Origin: Gillisella taibaishanensis
Lineage (GTDB): Bacteria; Pseudomonadota; Alphaproteobacteria; Rhizobiales; Rhizobiaceae
Reading direction: 5' to 3'
Length of the DNA stretch: 64,000 bases
NCBI RefSeq assembly: GCF_001938985.1
Contig: NZ_MKIN01000018.1
Span: 186,001 to 250,000, forward strand
Shown: piece after piece, positions 27,894 to 36,486 of the stretch
How positions within the stretch are numbered: the stretch's first letter is position 1
How the letters are laid out: each line of letters starts with the position of its first letter
Position numbers and translations under genes: made by a program
Notes under the pieces: generated by a model
The model's database searches: none
The model's input: only the letters and a program-made list of their open reading frames with translations
What the model was told of the DNA's origin: nothing

Positions 27894-28216
27894 TCATGCT
27901 AATAAAGGCAGACGGAGAAGACAACTTGAAATTGCTTTTTTCACCATAGTTTACGAAATATAGCCGCGACTGGTTTTTGCTTCCGTGGATTTTTTTGCAC
28001 TGACGATACCGGGCGACGACGTAATCAGCTATGGAAGGCAGACATGCCCAGGTGCATGGTGAAGACACGCGCTTTGCGCCACAGCCTCATCGTGTCCTGG
28101 CACATAATTTTGCCTGCCGGCAAAGCCGTCTTCTCAAGGGTCGGTCATATGGGAACCGATCAGGTGTCGGGTCTGGAACCAACGGCGGGCTATCACTTTG
28201 GAGACGGCGCGTCCGC

Positions 28217-29146
28217 ATGACCATCCGCTTCATCCGCCCTGTGTCATCAGCCGCCCGCTGGGCCTGGCGATTGTCCATGCTGGCCTTCCTGCTCCTGGTC
28301 GGCGCGTGGCTCGGCGCCCGGTTCGGTCCCTTGCAACTGCCCAGTTTCGTGCTCGCCGTGCTGGTCTCAGGGGCGCTTGCGGCCTTGTCTGTCCTGTTTT
28401 CCCTTTGGGGTCTGTGGCGGCTCTGGCAGATCGGCGCCAAGGGAGGCCTTGCTTCCAGCCGGGCGCTGGTGCTCGCCATCCTGCCGCTTGCGGTCCTGAT
28501 GCTCGGCGCAGAACGTTACCGTTCGCTGCCGCCGCTTTTTGAAATCGTCAGCGATCCCAGTGATCCGCCCGCCTGGATCGTGCCGCCGCCGCATCGGCGA
28601 AGCTGGCTGGCGCGCCCGGGCATTGACGCCGCGACGCAGGCCGATCTGCAGGCCGGCGCCTACCCGACATTGACAGTGCGCCGCTATGACGGCGCCCTTG
28701 ACCGTGTTTATCAGGCCGTGCGCAAGGTGGCCGCAGATCAGCGGTTTACCGTCACCAGCACGCGCGGTGCCGCCTATGCCCGGCCGGATTTTCAGCCGCC
28801 TGCAGCGGCGGGGACAGCAACCGGCGGGCTGGCGCAAGGGCCTGCCGTTGGGCCTGCCATGCCGCCTGTCCCCGTGCCTATGCCGCGTCCGGAGCCGCAA
28901 CCGGAAGATCTGCGTCCCGACAACGAGCCGCCGGGGATCATCCGCATTCAGGCCACCGCCCGTAATGGGATCCTTGGTTTTCCCTGGGATATCCTGATCC
29001 GGCTGCGGGAAGAGGAAGAGACTGTTCTGGTCGATATCCGTGTGGCCAGCCGGGACACGCCGCACGACCTCGGCGTATCCGCTTCCATCGCAAATGCCTA
29101 TCTGACAGCGCTGGACGGTGAATTGCTTGGCATCGCCAGCCGGTAA
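28217..29146 (+). CDS. DUF1499 membrane protein
   Basis: The 309-residue protein has three hydrophobic helices in the first ~110 residues (WRLSMLAFLLLVGAWLG, FVLAVLVSGALAALSVLF, ALVLAILPLAVLMLG). A soluble DUF1499 domain follows: FEIVSDPSDPPAWI, YPTLTVRRYDGALDRVYQAVRKVAADQRFTVT and a final VDIRVASRDTPHDLGVSASIANAYLTAL. A proline-rich insert (PMPPVPVPMPRPEPQPED) interrupts the domain. The biochemical role of DUF1499 is unknown. ATG 28217 is picked because the protein begins there with the first helix; the open frame upstream to 28031 lacks family features. It converges on the MBL gene with a 10-bp gap. Confidence 0.84.
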   Translation: MTIRFIRPVSSAARWAWRLSMLAFLLLVGAWLGARFGPLQLPSFVLAVLVSGALAALSVLFSLWGLWRLWQIGAKGGLASSRALVLAILPLAVLMLGAERYRSLPPLFEIVSDPSDPPAWIVPPPHRRSWLARPGIDAATQADLQAGAYPTLTVRRYDGALDRVYQAVRKVAADQRFTVTSTRGAAYARPDFQPPAAAGTATGGLAQGPAVGPAMPPVPVPMPRPEPQPEDLRPDNEPPGIIRIQATARNGILGFPWDILIRLREEEETVLVDIRVASRDTPHDLGVSASIANAYLTALDGELLGIASR

Positions 29147-29156
29147 CGCGGTTACT

Positions 29157-30080
29157 TCAACCGGGATGAAACCGCGAACCTGCCAGCACCGGGCCATCGG
29201 TTCTGACCGCGCCACGCTCTGCCAGATCTTCCAGATGCGCAAGCAGGGACAGCGCTGCCGCCTTGTAAAGATCCGGGCTGATATCGCGGTAGATTGCGGC
29301 CAGGAGGTCGTCCAGGGTTCGGTCCCCGGCCTGCACCCTGGCAAGGATCGCTTGCTCGCGGTTCAACCGGTGCTGCTTCAGGACCGCCACATGCGCAAGC
29401 GGTGACAGAACCGGGCCGCCATGGCCAGGCAGATAGACGCGGTCGACCCGCGCGAGCAACCGGTCGAGCGAGGCCATGTAATCGCGCATCGAGCCATCGG
29501 GCGGGGCAATTACCGTTGAAGCCCAGCCCATCACGTGATCTCCGGAAAACAGCACGCCGTCGCCGGCAGCTGGCCCCTTCAGGGCAAAGGCCGCGTGGTT
29601 GGCGGCATGGCCCGGCGTCAGCACCGTTTCCAGCGCCCAGCCGTTGCCTTCAAGCAGCTCGCCATCGGCAAGCGTGACATCCGGCAGCAGGTCGATGTCG
29701 CTGCTTTCGCCAAAGGCCGCCGCTTCGCCCGGATGCAGCGCCCGCGCCAATCGGTGAGGACCTTCGGCCACCAGCAGCGCCCCGGTCAGCGCTTTCAGCC
29801 GGAGCGCCAGGCCCGAATGATCCCGGTGGGTATGGGTGAGCACGATATGGGTGAGCTCGCGGCCACGCAGCGCCAGTTGCAGCGCGTGGAAATGCGCCTC
29901 GTTGTCAGGACCGGGATCTATCACGCAGACCGAGCGCTCGCCGACAATATAGCTGTTAGTGCCCTTGTAGGTCATGACGGAGGCATTGTTGGCGGTGATG
30001 CGTTCGACGCCGGGCAGGATGGGCACGCGACGGCCGTATTCGGCCTGATAATCGGCACTGACAGACAGGTTTTCGCTCAT
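29157..30080 (-). CDS. MBL-fold metallo-hydrolase (LACTB2/glyoxalase II-like)
   Basis: The 307-residue protein carries the zinc motif THTHRDHSG, followed by metal ligands in TPGHAANHAAF, FSGDHVMGW and LPGHGGPVL. The start (ITANNASVMTYKGTNSYIVG) and C-terminal helical region (HRLNREQAILARVQAG) match the LACTB2-like branch of the metallo-beta-lactamase fold, whose members hydrolyse thioesters or nucleic acids. The exact substrate is unknown. A cupin gene lies upstream on the same strand, about 70 bp away. Confidence 0.9.
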   Translation of the reverse strand: MSENLSVSADYQAEYGRRVPILPGVERITANNASVMTYKGTNSYIVGERSVCVIDPGPDNEAHFHALQLALRGRELTHIVLTHTHRDHSGLALRLKALTGALLVAEGPHRLARALHPGEAAAFGESSDIDLLPDVTLADGELLEGNGWALETVLTPGHAANHAAFALKGPAAGDGVLFSGDHVMGWASTVIAPPDGSMRDYMASLDRLLARVDRVYLPGHGGPVLSPLAHVAVLKQHRLNREQAILARVQAGDRTLDDLLAAIYRDISPDLYKAAALSLLAHLEDLAERGAVRTDGPVLAGSRFHPG

Positions 30081-30151
30081 GCGGGAAGATCTCGGGATGA
30101 TGGCAGGGCGCCATGGGGGAGTCGAGTAGGCGCTTCAAGTCCGGCAAGCGG

Positions 30152-30448
30152 TCATTTGTATTCGATTTCGATGAAGCTCATCGGTTCGCTGCCGCCATTG
30201 ATGACGTTGTGCTCGACACCGGCATCACGCCGATAGGCCTCGCCCGTGCGGCTGGTCACGCGGCGCTCGCCGGCGCTGTCTTCGATCAGGAAATGGCAAT
30301 CGGTCATGGGGATAACGACATAGCCGAGCCCGTGCACGTGGTGGCCGGTCGCAGCTCCCGGCTCAAAGTCCCAGCGAGTCACGCGCACCACGGCATCATC
30401 GATCAGCACGGTGGCAATGGCGGGCGGGCGGGCGGAATATCCGGGCAT
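30152..30448 (-). CDS. Small cupin-domain protein
   Basis: The 98-residue protein has a single cupin barrel: VVRVTRWDFEPGAATGHHVHGLGYVVIPMTDCHFLI is motif 1 (H-H-x-H and a later Tyr), and RRDAGVEHNVINGG is motif 2 (H-N). The metal could be Fe, Mn or Zn. ATG 30448 has AGGAG upstream. The family includes dioxygenases, isomerases and binding proteins, so no substrate is proposed. Confidence 0.85.
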   Translation of the reverse strand: MPGYSARPPAIATVLIDDAVVRVTRWDFEPGAATGHHVHGLGYVVIPMTDCHFLIEDSAGERRVTSRTGEAYRRDAGVEHNVINGGSEPMSFIEIEYK

Positions 30449-30520
30449 GATGACTCCTATAACAATGCCTGCATGATAGGCAAAACCGGGAGCGGGTAAA
30501 GCCGCCGCTGCACAAAAGAA

Positions 30521-30547
30521 AACACCCTTTCGCGAGGAAAGGGTGTT
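30521..30547 (-). terminator. Rho-independent terminator of the PfpI-family gene
   Basis: AACACCCTTTC / GAAAGGGTGTT is an 11-bp perfect stem. On the minus strand it is followed by TTCTTTTG. It lies 25 bp past the stop codon of the gene at 30573. Confidence 0.85.
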
Positions 30548-30572
30548 GAGATCATCAGACGTGGAAACGGCG

Positions 30573-31133
30573 TTATGCAGCCTGGCGGTCGTGGCGACCT
30601 TCTTCGACTTCCTCGACGATCTTGGCCACGAAGGCATCGAGATCACCGGGATTGCGCGAGGTGATAATGCCCTGATCGGCGACCACGGTCTGGTCTACCC
30701 AGCGGGCGCCTGCATTCTTCACGTCGGTGCGAATTGAGGCATAGGAGGTTGCCTGACGGCCGCGCAGCGCATCGGCTTCGACCAGCAGCCACGGACCGTG
30801 GCAAACGGCGGCGACCACCTTGCCGGACGCGACGAAATCGCGCACCAGTTGCACAGCCTTCGCATCGGCACGCAGGATATCAGGGTTGATCTGACCGCCT
30901 GGAATGACCAGCGCATCATAGTTGCTAGCCGAGGCTTCTTCCACGGTAAGGTCGACATCGACAGTGTCGCCCCAGTTCTTCTCGGCCCAGCTCTTGATCG
31001 GCTGCTTCTTCAGGGATGCGATCGAAACATCGGCACCCTTTGCCTTGAGTTGCTCGAGCGGAACCCGCAGTTCAGAGCGTTCATAGCCATCTGTGGCCAG
31101 AATAAGGATCTTAGCGTCATTGATCTTGGTCAT
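30573..31133 (-). CDS. DJ-1/PfpI-family protein (YhbO-like)
   Basis: The 186-residue cytoplasmic protein has the type-1 glutamine-amidotransferase-like fold. The nucleophilic Cys lies in VVAAVCHGPWLLVEADAL, a Glu in the start GYERSELRVPLEQL, and VIPGGQINPDILR and IITSRNPGDLDAF are conserved. Family members act as deglycases, glyoxalases III or stress chaperones. The terminator at 30521 bounds it. Confidence 0.92.
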   Translation of the reverse strand: MTKINDAKILILATDGYERSELRVPLEQLKAKGADVSIASLKKQPIKSWAEKNWGDTVDVDLTVEEASASNYDALVIPGGQINPDILRADAKAVQLVRDFVASGKVVAAVCHGPWLLVEADALRGRQATSYASIRTDVKNAGARWVDQTVVADQGIITSRNPGDLDAFVAKIVEEVEEGRHDRQAA

Positions 31134-31357
31134 CAGTCTCAGTCCTTTCCTGTTCGTTGGTCTCGGCGGGACAACAGCTGGAGCCGGGGATCGTTCCGAA
31201 AATTTTAACGAATTTTACTCCCCAGGATTGTGGAACCTTTCCGAGACACGTTTATCGATCCACGAAAAATATCAAATCAGCGATTGCAGCGGCTCGCGGC
31301 TTTTGCTAATGACCGGCAAGACCAATGGGCTGGATCACCGGCTCTGCATGGTCGTGT

Positions 31358-31431
31358 TGGGGCGTAGCCAAGCGGTAAGGCAGTGGTTTTTGGTACCGCC
31401 ATCCCTGGTTCGAATCCAGGCGCCCCAGCCA
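31358..31431 (+). tRNA. tRNA-Gln (anticodon TTG)
   Basis: A 74-nt cloverleaf: acceptor TGGGGCG / CGCCCCA, D-arm TAGCCAAGCGGTAAGGCA, anticodon stem GTGGT / ACCGC with loop TTTTGGT (anticodon TTG), T-arm CCTGGTTCGAATCCAGG, discriminator G and encoded CCA. The flanks (31134-31357 and 31432-31607) show no further gene; no duplicated tRNA end was found in the window. Confidence 0.96.
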
Positions 31432-31607
31432 CAGTTTTTCTTCAAAAAGTCTATTTTGTTCAGCAAGCAGGTCGGGCGCGATGTTCATCGATGCGCTTGG
31501 ATCCACCTTGCCTTCAATTAACGTTGATAAAGGCTTGGCCGGTTTGCCAAGCATGGTGGGATCCATTACCAATGGCCACTGACTATAGAATGTGAAGGTT
31601 TGTTCCG

Positions 31608-32468
31608 GTGCCGGTAGAATTTCAGGATTTAGTGACGCACGGAATAGCTTTCAAACATTGCTCGACCCCGCTTTCAGACCTCAGTCTTGAGGAGCTGCGC
31701 CATATTATCGGCGATTTGAACAATCTATCCGAACAGCTCGGCTGCGTGGTGTTCGAGGCCAATGGCCGCTCCAAGTCCGATCTGGTGATTTTCGGCGGCA
31801 ATCTAGAGCGGTTTTCGATGCTGTCGGTGGCGCGCGGGCTCGATGCACGGGTGTTTTACTTCCAGGATACCAAGAGCTGGTGGTATGGCGGCTCTGAATT
31901 GCTGCCGGATATCAAGGGCATTGCCACTTTCCTGCACCATCAGATCGGCAGTCGCCACTGTCTGGCTTTCGGCCAGTCCTCGGGCGGTTACGCAGCGCTT
32001 GCCGTTGGTGCGCTCAATCCGCATTATGATGTGCTGGCCTGTTCGCCGCAGGCCTTCTCGGATGCGGACGTCAAGAAAAGCTTGAATATTTCGTCCTGGA
32101 TCAACGTCCAGTCGACGCCAAACTATCTGCTGGATCTGCAGGCCGTCTATGATAACTCGTACCGCACCGGATTTGCGGCGGCACTGTTTTCGGTTTCGGA
32201 ACACCTCAACCCGAGCTACAGCTACTTCTGGATGGACCACCTGCATATGGCAAAGCTTGCGCTGGTGCCTTCCATCGACGTGTTCATGGCGGCTTCCAGC
32301 AACCATCCCATGGTACTGCAACGTGCCCCATTGTTTTCCGAGTATTTGAAGCAATTGATCGATGCCAGCGGTAAGCGCACACAGGTCAAGCGCGAGATCG
32401 TGAAAAAGCTGATCATGGAGATCAAGCCGGTCGTTTTGCCGGAACACGCGCCTCCACCCGGAGTGTGA
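31608..32468 (+). CDS. Alpha/beta-hydrolase-like protein of unknown function
   Basis: The 286-residue protein begins at GTG 31608 (GAAGG upstream). It has LVIFGGNLERFSML, then DARVFYFQDTKSWWYGG and the nucleophile elbow LAFGQSSGGYAALAVGAL (G-x-S-x-G), consistent with an alpha/beta-hydrolase fold. Asp and His candidates follow (FWMDHLHMAKLALVPSIDVF). I cannot assign a family with certainty; the W-W-Y-G-G before the elbow recalls proteins near polysaccharide gene clusters. It is convergent with crcB (5-bp gap). Confidence 0.72.
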   Translation: MPVEFQDLVTHGIAFKHCSTPLSDLSLEELRHIIGDLNNLSEQLGCVVFEANGRSKSDLVIFGGNLERFSMLSVARGLDARVFYFQDTKSWWYGGSELLPDIKGIATFLHHQIGSRHCLAFGQSSGGYAALAVGALNPHYDVLACSPQAFSDADVKKSLNISSWINVQSTPNYLLDLQAVYDNSYRTGFAAALFSVSEHLNPSYSYFWMDHLHMAKLALVPSIDVFMAASSNHPMVLQRAPLFSEYLKQLIDASGKRTQVKREIVKKLIMEIKPVVLPEHAPPPGV

Positions 32469-32473
32469 AGCGC

Positions 32474-32863
32474 TTACCCGGCCTGTCCCTGACCGATCAG
32501 CCTGATCAAGGTAATCCCGGCGACGAGGCCTACCAAAGACAGAATCAGCGAAAGACTGACATAGCCCACGGCGAGGCCCCATTGGCCGCGGTCCCAGAGG
32601 GTGACGGCGTCCAGGGTAAAGGTTGAAAACGTGGTGAAGCCGCCGAGGATGCCTGTCGTCAGAAACAACCGCAGTTCTTGCGGCAGGCCGGAGCGCACCA
32701 CGAAGAACTCGGCGAGCAGACCCATGGCAATCGAGCCTGCGATGTTGACGGTAAGCGTGCCCCAGGGGAAGCCGAAGCCGAGCAGGCGCGCCGCCCCGAC
32801 ATTGACGGCCTGGCGCAACACGCCGCCAAGCCCGGCGCCGAGAAAAACCACCAGATAGATCAT
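32474..32863 (-). CDS. crcB: Fluoride channel CrcB/Fluc
   Basis: The 129-residue four-helix membrane protein has the Fluc signature: GAGLGGVLRQAV, WGTLTVNIAGSIAMGLLAEF (with the T-L-x-V-N-x-x-G motif) and FLTTGILGGFTTFSTFTLDAV (G-F-T-T-F-S-T). It forms dimers that let fluoride leave the cell. ATG 32863 has AAGGAGA upstream. It follows the CLC-F gene by 11 bp in an operon behind a fluoride riboswitch. Confidence 0.95.
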   Translation of the reverse strand: MIYLVVFLGAGLGGVLRQAVNVGAARLLGFGFPWGTLTVNIAGSIAMGLLAEFFVVRSGLPQELRLFLTTGILGGFTTFSTFTLDAVTLWDRGQWGLAVGYVSLSLILSLVGLVAGITLIRLIGQGQAG

Positions 32864-32874
32864 GTTCGTCTCCT

Positions 32875-34707
32875 TCAGGATGCCCTGTCCGTCAACGCGT
32901 CCTGCGCCGTGACATCCTCGTTGACCAAATCCCCATGGTCCAAGGCCCACTGTTCCAGGTGTTTGTAAACAATCACCTTGTTTTTGAGGAGCGCACCATG
33001 GGTGCGGCAGAAGCTTTCGAGAACGTCACGCTCGGCGATCATTTCCACGCACATGGTCAGGTCGGGATTGGGAATTTCGAAGCCCTCGTCCTGCAGCTTG
33101 CCACTATTGGAATAGCCGAAATGGGTATGGTGGGCGACGGCATTGATGACACCGGCGGCCTTGGCCTGCAGCACAAGTTCTCGGTAGAGCGGCTTGGTGC
33201 CGAACCAGCCGCCTTTGCCCGCCATTTTCTCGCGAGGCTTCATATAGATCCGCACCATGCCGATGTCCTTGGCGTGAAGGCTGTGCTGGGTCACGGTGAT
33301 GGGCCTCCTGTTTTGATCAGCGGATGGGGACGGCGGCTGGAGCTGGACGCTGCCGCCCTGTGTGCCAGGGTTCTGGCGGGAAAGGTCCCGCATATGGCGA
33401 ACCGATACTCCGGCCGGAATATGCCTAGCGGCCGCCGTCTTCGGCACGCCGAGCCGCTGCGAGATATAGATGCTGGAATGGCCGCTGCAGAGATAGGCGA
33501 CGAAGCAGGCAGTGGCGAGATAGACCGCGTGCGTTGCGCCGAACAGTTCGAGCCCCATGATCATGCAGGCCAGCGGCGTATTGGTCGCCCCGGCAAAGAC
33601 CGCGACGAAACCCAACCCGGCAAACAGATCAACGGGAGCGCCGAGAATACCCGCCAGCGCGCCGCCAAGCCCGGCACCGATGTAAAACAGTGGCGTGACT
33701 TCGCCACCCTTGAAGCCGGCGCTGAGTGTGACGATGGTAAACAGCGCCTTCCAGGCCCAGCTGACATAGTCGACATGATCGGGCCGGAAGAAGCTGAGAA
33801 TGGTGATGTCGCCAGGATTGGGCGACCAGACACCAAGGCCGAGATAGTCGCGAGTGCCAAGCAGGTATACGAGGCCGAGCAGGATGGCGCTGGCGAGAAC
33901 CGGGCGCAGCGGCGCATACGGCAGCACCTTCTTGTAGGTCGCGGATGCCAGATGCGACAGCTCGGCAAAGGCGTGGGCGGCCAACCCGAACACTGCGCCC
34001 GCCACCACCACCTTTAGCAGCAGGACGAGATCGAGGTGAAAACCGCCGGCCTCATCGATCCCGTGCAGATAGGCGATGACGTAATGGACATGGCTTGCGC
34101 CCCAGGCATGGCAGGTCCAGTCGGCAACGATGGCGGCGAGCAGGGCAGGGAGCAGCGCTTCGTATTGCATCCGGCCGATGGTGAGCACTTCGAGCGCAAA
34201 GACGGCGCCGGCAATCGGCGTGCCGAACACGGCGCCAAAACCTGCGGCAATCCCGGCCATCAGCAGAATGCGCACGTCACCTGCTGTCAATCTGAACAGC
34301 CGCCCGAAGGCGCTGGCGAGACTGCCGCCGAGTTGCACCGCCGTGCCTTCGCGCCCCGCGGAGCCACCGACGAGATGGGTCAGTACCGTGGTGACGACAA
34401 TGAACGGCGCCATGCGCAACGGCACACCGCCGCCCGGCTCGTGGATCTGATCGACAATCAGATTGTTGCCGCCTTCAGCCGATTTACCAAAGCGCTGATA
34501 AGCCCAGACCATCGCAAAGCCGGCGACCGGCATGGTGTAGATCAGCCAGGGAAAATCAAAGCGCAGCGCCGTTGCCTTATCGAGGCTCCACAGGAAAAGG
34601 GCGACGAAAGATCCGACCGTGGCAGCCATGGGCACGGTGACCAAAATCCACTTTGTCAGGCTGCGGATCTGGATGACGTGAAGACCTGAAAATGCCGAGC
34701 GCGCCAT
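32875..34707 (-). CDS. CLC-F fluoride/proton antiporter fused to DUF190
   Basis: The 610-residue protein joins a ClC membrane domain (about residues 1-430) to a C-terminal DUF190 domain ([29 protein letters not shown]). Ion-path motifs differ from chloride ClCs and match the CLC-F group: [10 protein letters not shown] instead of [18 protein letters not shown], and [11 protein letters not shown] instead of G-G-x-F-x-P. The antiporter would expel fluoride with proton exchange. DUF190 is often encoded beside crcB, and here it is fused. ATG 34707 is used, with GGGAG upstream; GTG 34710 is possible. Confidence 0.92.
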   Translation of the reverse strand: MARSAFSGLHVIQIRSLTKWILVTVPMAATVGSFVALFLWSLDKATALRFDFPWLIYTMPVAGFAMVWAYQRFGKSAEGGNNLIVDQIHEPGGGVPLRMAPFIVVTTVLTHLVGGSAGREGTAVQLGGSLASAFGRLFRLTAGDVRILLMAGIAAGFGAVFGTPIAGAVFALEVLTIGRMQYEALLPALLAAIVADWTCHAWGASHVHYVIAYLHGIDEAGGFHLDLVLLLKVVVAGAVFGLAAHAFAELSHLASATYKKVLPYAPLRPVLASAILLGLVYLLGTRDYLGLGVWSPNPGDITILSFFRPDHVDYVSWAWKALFTIVTLSAGFKGGEVTPLFYIGAGLGGALAGILGAPVDLFAGLGFVAVFAGATNTPLACMIMGLELFGATHAVYLATACFVAYLCSGHSSIYISQRLGVPKTAAARHIPAGVSVRHMRDLSRQNPGTQGGSVQLQPPSPSADQNRRPITVTQHSLHAKDIGMVRIYMKPREKMAGKGGWFGTKPLYRELVLQAKAAGVINAVAHHTHFGYSNSGKLQDEGFEIPNPDLTMCVEMIAERDVLESFCRTHGALLKNKVIVYKHLEQWALDHGDLVNEDVTAQDALTDRAS

Positions 34708-34769
34708 CACTTGGACACTCCCGCTGACTCGCCTGCTATCAGGAAAAATCGGAACTGAATTCTTGGCAC

Positions 34770-34866
34770 GACTCTACTCCTTCGCGTGGTGTGCGTTGAG
34801 TAGGAGTCATCAGCTTCATCGGGGAAGCGGTTCGGCTTAATGCCCGGCAGAATCCATTACCGTTGC
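34770..34866 (-). promoter_or_regulatory. Fluoride riboswitch (crcB motif) with expression platform
   Basis: On the minus strand GGTAATGGATTCTGCC, AAGCCGAACCGCTT and GCTGATGACTCCTAC occur in the order and spacing of the fluoride aptamer. P1 is GGCA / TGCC (the 5' arm lies just beyond 34861), P3 is GCTT / AAGC, and the GGATTC / GACTCC long-range stem has one mismatch. The end of the aptamer (GACTCCTACTC) can instead pair with GAGTAGAGTC at 34770-34779, making a hairpin that could terminate or block expression. It precedes the CLC-F/crcB operon. Confidence 0.87.
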
Positions 34867-35482
34867 CGATTACTAAGCGCGGGTACCTGCAAAAGTCAAG
34901 GATGCCACTTGGGCTCTTATTGCAGGACCGGGCAAATGATCTTCGGGCAGACGAGGAGTCGCTATAGTTAATCCCGGAAATGTCTATTTCATGTTCCGTT
35001 CACCATCTTCCTTGGGTGCGACTTAACCTTAACGGCCCTATAAATTGCTCATGCGCCGAAAGGCGGATTTGGGGGGCTGTGGAGCCGCTCCGGATCGTCT
35101 GGGGACCGTTGTCAGGATCGAACAAAGCAGCCAGGTGCCGCCACCGCGCCAGGGCTACCCTTTGTCGTGCCTTTGGCTCCGAGACTCAGGCGTGCGCAGT
35201 GACGGTATAAGGTCTCGAGGCTGGGCTGGGTTCGAGACATTATCCAATATATCTAATGGGTTGAAGCATCGCGGGCGTCATTGTCGCGCGGGGCTGAGGC
35301 CACGCTGTGTCTATCGCCGATCTCACGTCCATGAAGGGCCTGAGACAGATGATTTTACCGGGTTGGGAGTGCTGTGCCGCTTGCGACCCGGTGCCGTGAT
35401 CCGTTGGCTGACGGAAGGCATAAGCCGACTGCCTGTCGGAACAGGCAAGAATGCAGTGTATGTTCAGCATGTGAGTAAGTGT
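34867..35482 (+). other. Long non-coding region upstream of the flagellin gene
   Basis: About 600 bp without a supported gene. The frame of the flagellin is open back to 35045, but the upstream part is low in hydrophobic periodicity and lacks any flagellin feature. A short stem GCCTGT-cgga-ACAGGC is at 35431-35446. No clear sigma-28 or sigma-54 box was found by eye. Confidence 0.5.
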
Positions 35483-36451
35483 ATGACGAGTAAGAATACT
35501 AATGTTGCTGCTCTTACGGCTCTTCAGAGCCTGCGCCATACCGAGGCCAGCCGTAACAGCAGCTTGGGCCGGGTCACCTCGGGTTACCGGGTGGCAACCG
35601 CGGCAGACGACGCCGCCTACTGGTCGATCGCCACGACCATGCGCTCCGACAACCGGTCGCTGTCTGCGGTACAGGATTCGCTCTCCATGGCCGCTGGCGT
35701 GCTCGACACGGCTTCGAGTGGCATGACCACATCCACGGATCTGATGATGCAGGTCAAGGCGCGGCTTGTGATGGCGCGCGAGAGCGGCGTTTCGCGCGAC
35801 AAGATCAATACGGAGCTCAACGAAATCCGCGATCAGTTTCGCTCGATTGCCGAGTCCTCGACTTTCTCCCAGGAAAACTGGCTGTTGCGCTCCGAGACCA
35901 GCGACCGTGACGACCGCAATCTCGTCGGCTCCTTCGTGCGCGACCGTTCCGGCATGGTGAGCGTCAACACCATCGATTACCATATCGGTGGCAAGCCGGG
36001 GACATCCGAGGTCAATTACCTGATTGACGATGTCGACGGGGAGGGTGGTATTCTGACTGGGTCGGGCTTTGCCAAGGACCTCGGCACAGCCAAGACCTGG
36101 GTAATGTTCAACGGCGCGAAGGCGTCTACCAACTATGACGTGATCCGGCTCGATTCATCGTCGACGAATGCCGATATCGACGACATGATCAAGGTTGTCG
36201 ATGCCATGGCGGAGCGTATGAACGGCGTGGCCAGCACGCTCGGTGCGATGGGAAACCGGGTCGACATGCAATACGAATTTTCCAAGGACCTGCAGGGCTC
36301 GCTCAGCAAGGGCGTCGGCAATATGGTCGATGCCGACATGGACCTGGAATCCAGCCGGCTGAAAGCGCTGCAGACCCGCGAGCAGCTGAACGTCAATTCT
36401 CTGTCGATCGTCAATACCAGCGTGCAATCCCTGTCGCAGCTCTTGCAATAG
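35483..36451 (+). CDS. Flagellin, isolated copy
   Basis: The 322-residue protein has both conserved flagellin ends. The N-terminal D0/D1 region includes ALTALQSLRHTEASRNSSLGRVTSGYRVATAADDAAYWSIATTMRSDNRSLSAVQDSLSMAAGVLDTA; the C-terminal D1/D0 region includes KDLQGSLSKGVGNMVDADMDLESSRLKALQTREQLNVNSLSIVNTSVQSLSQLLQ. The central variable part is short (about residues 150-230). No other flagellar gene is near, whereas rhizobial flagellin genes usually lie in a large flagellar cluster. Alternative upstream in-frame starts are rejected. Confidence 0.9.
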   Translation: MTSKNTNVAALTALQSLRHTEASRNSSLGRVTSGYRVATAADDAAYWSIATTMRSDNRSLSAVQDSLSMAAGVLDTASSGMTTSTDLMMQVKARLVMARESGVSRDKINTELNEIRDQFRSIAESSTFSQENWLLRSETSDRDDRNLVGSFVRDRSGMVSVNTIDYHIGGKPGTSEVNYLIDDVDGEGGILTGSGFAKDLGTAKTWVMFNGAKASTNYDVIRLDSSSTNADIDDMIKVVDAMAERMNGVASTLGAMGNRVDMQYEFSKDLQGSLSKGVGNMVDADMDLESSRLKALQTREQLNVNSLSIVNTSVQSLSQLLQ

Positions 36452-36486
36452 GCGGGTTGAGGGCAGGCAGAACGCCGGCTGCCCTA

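Noticed and set aside
28031..28216. Extension of the DUF1499 protein upstream
   Set aside because: No signal, helix or family similarity in the extra codons; the natural start before the first membrane helix is 28217.
31358..32468. Integrated element at tRNA-Gln
   Set aside because: No integrase, no duplicated tRNA 3' end in the window and no composition shift beside the tRNA.
35045..35482. N-terminal extension of the flagellin
   Set aside because: The upstream residues show no flagellin D0 pattern, and the conserved N-terminus begins right after ATG 35483.
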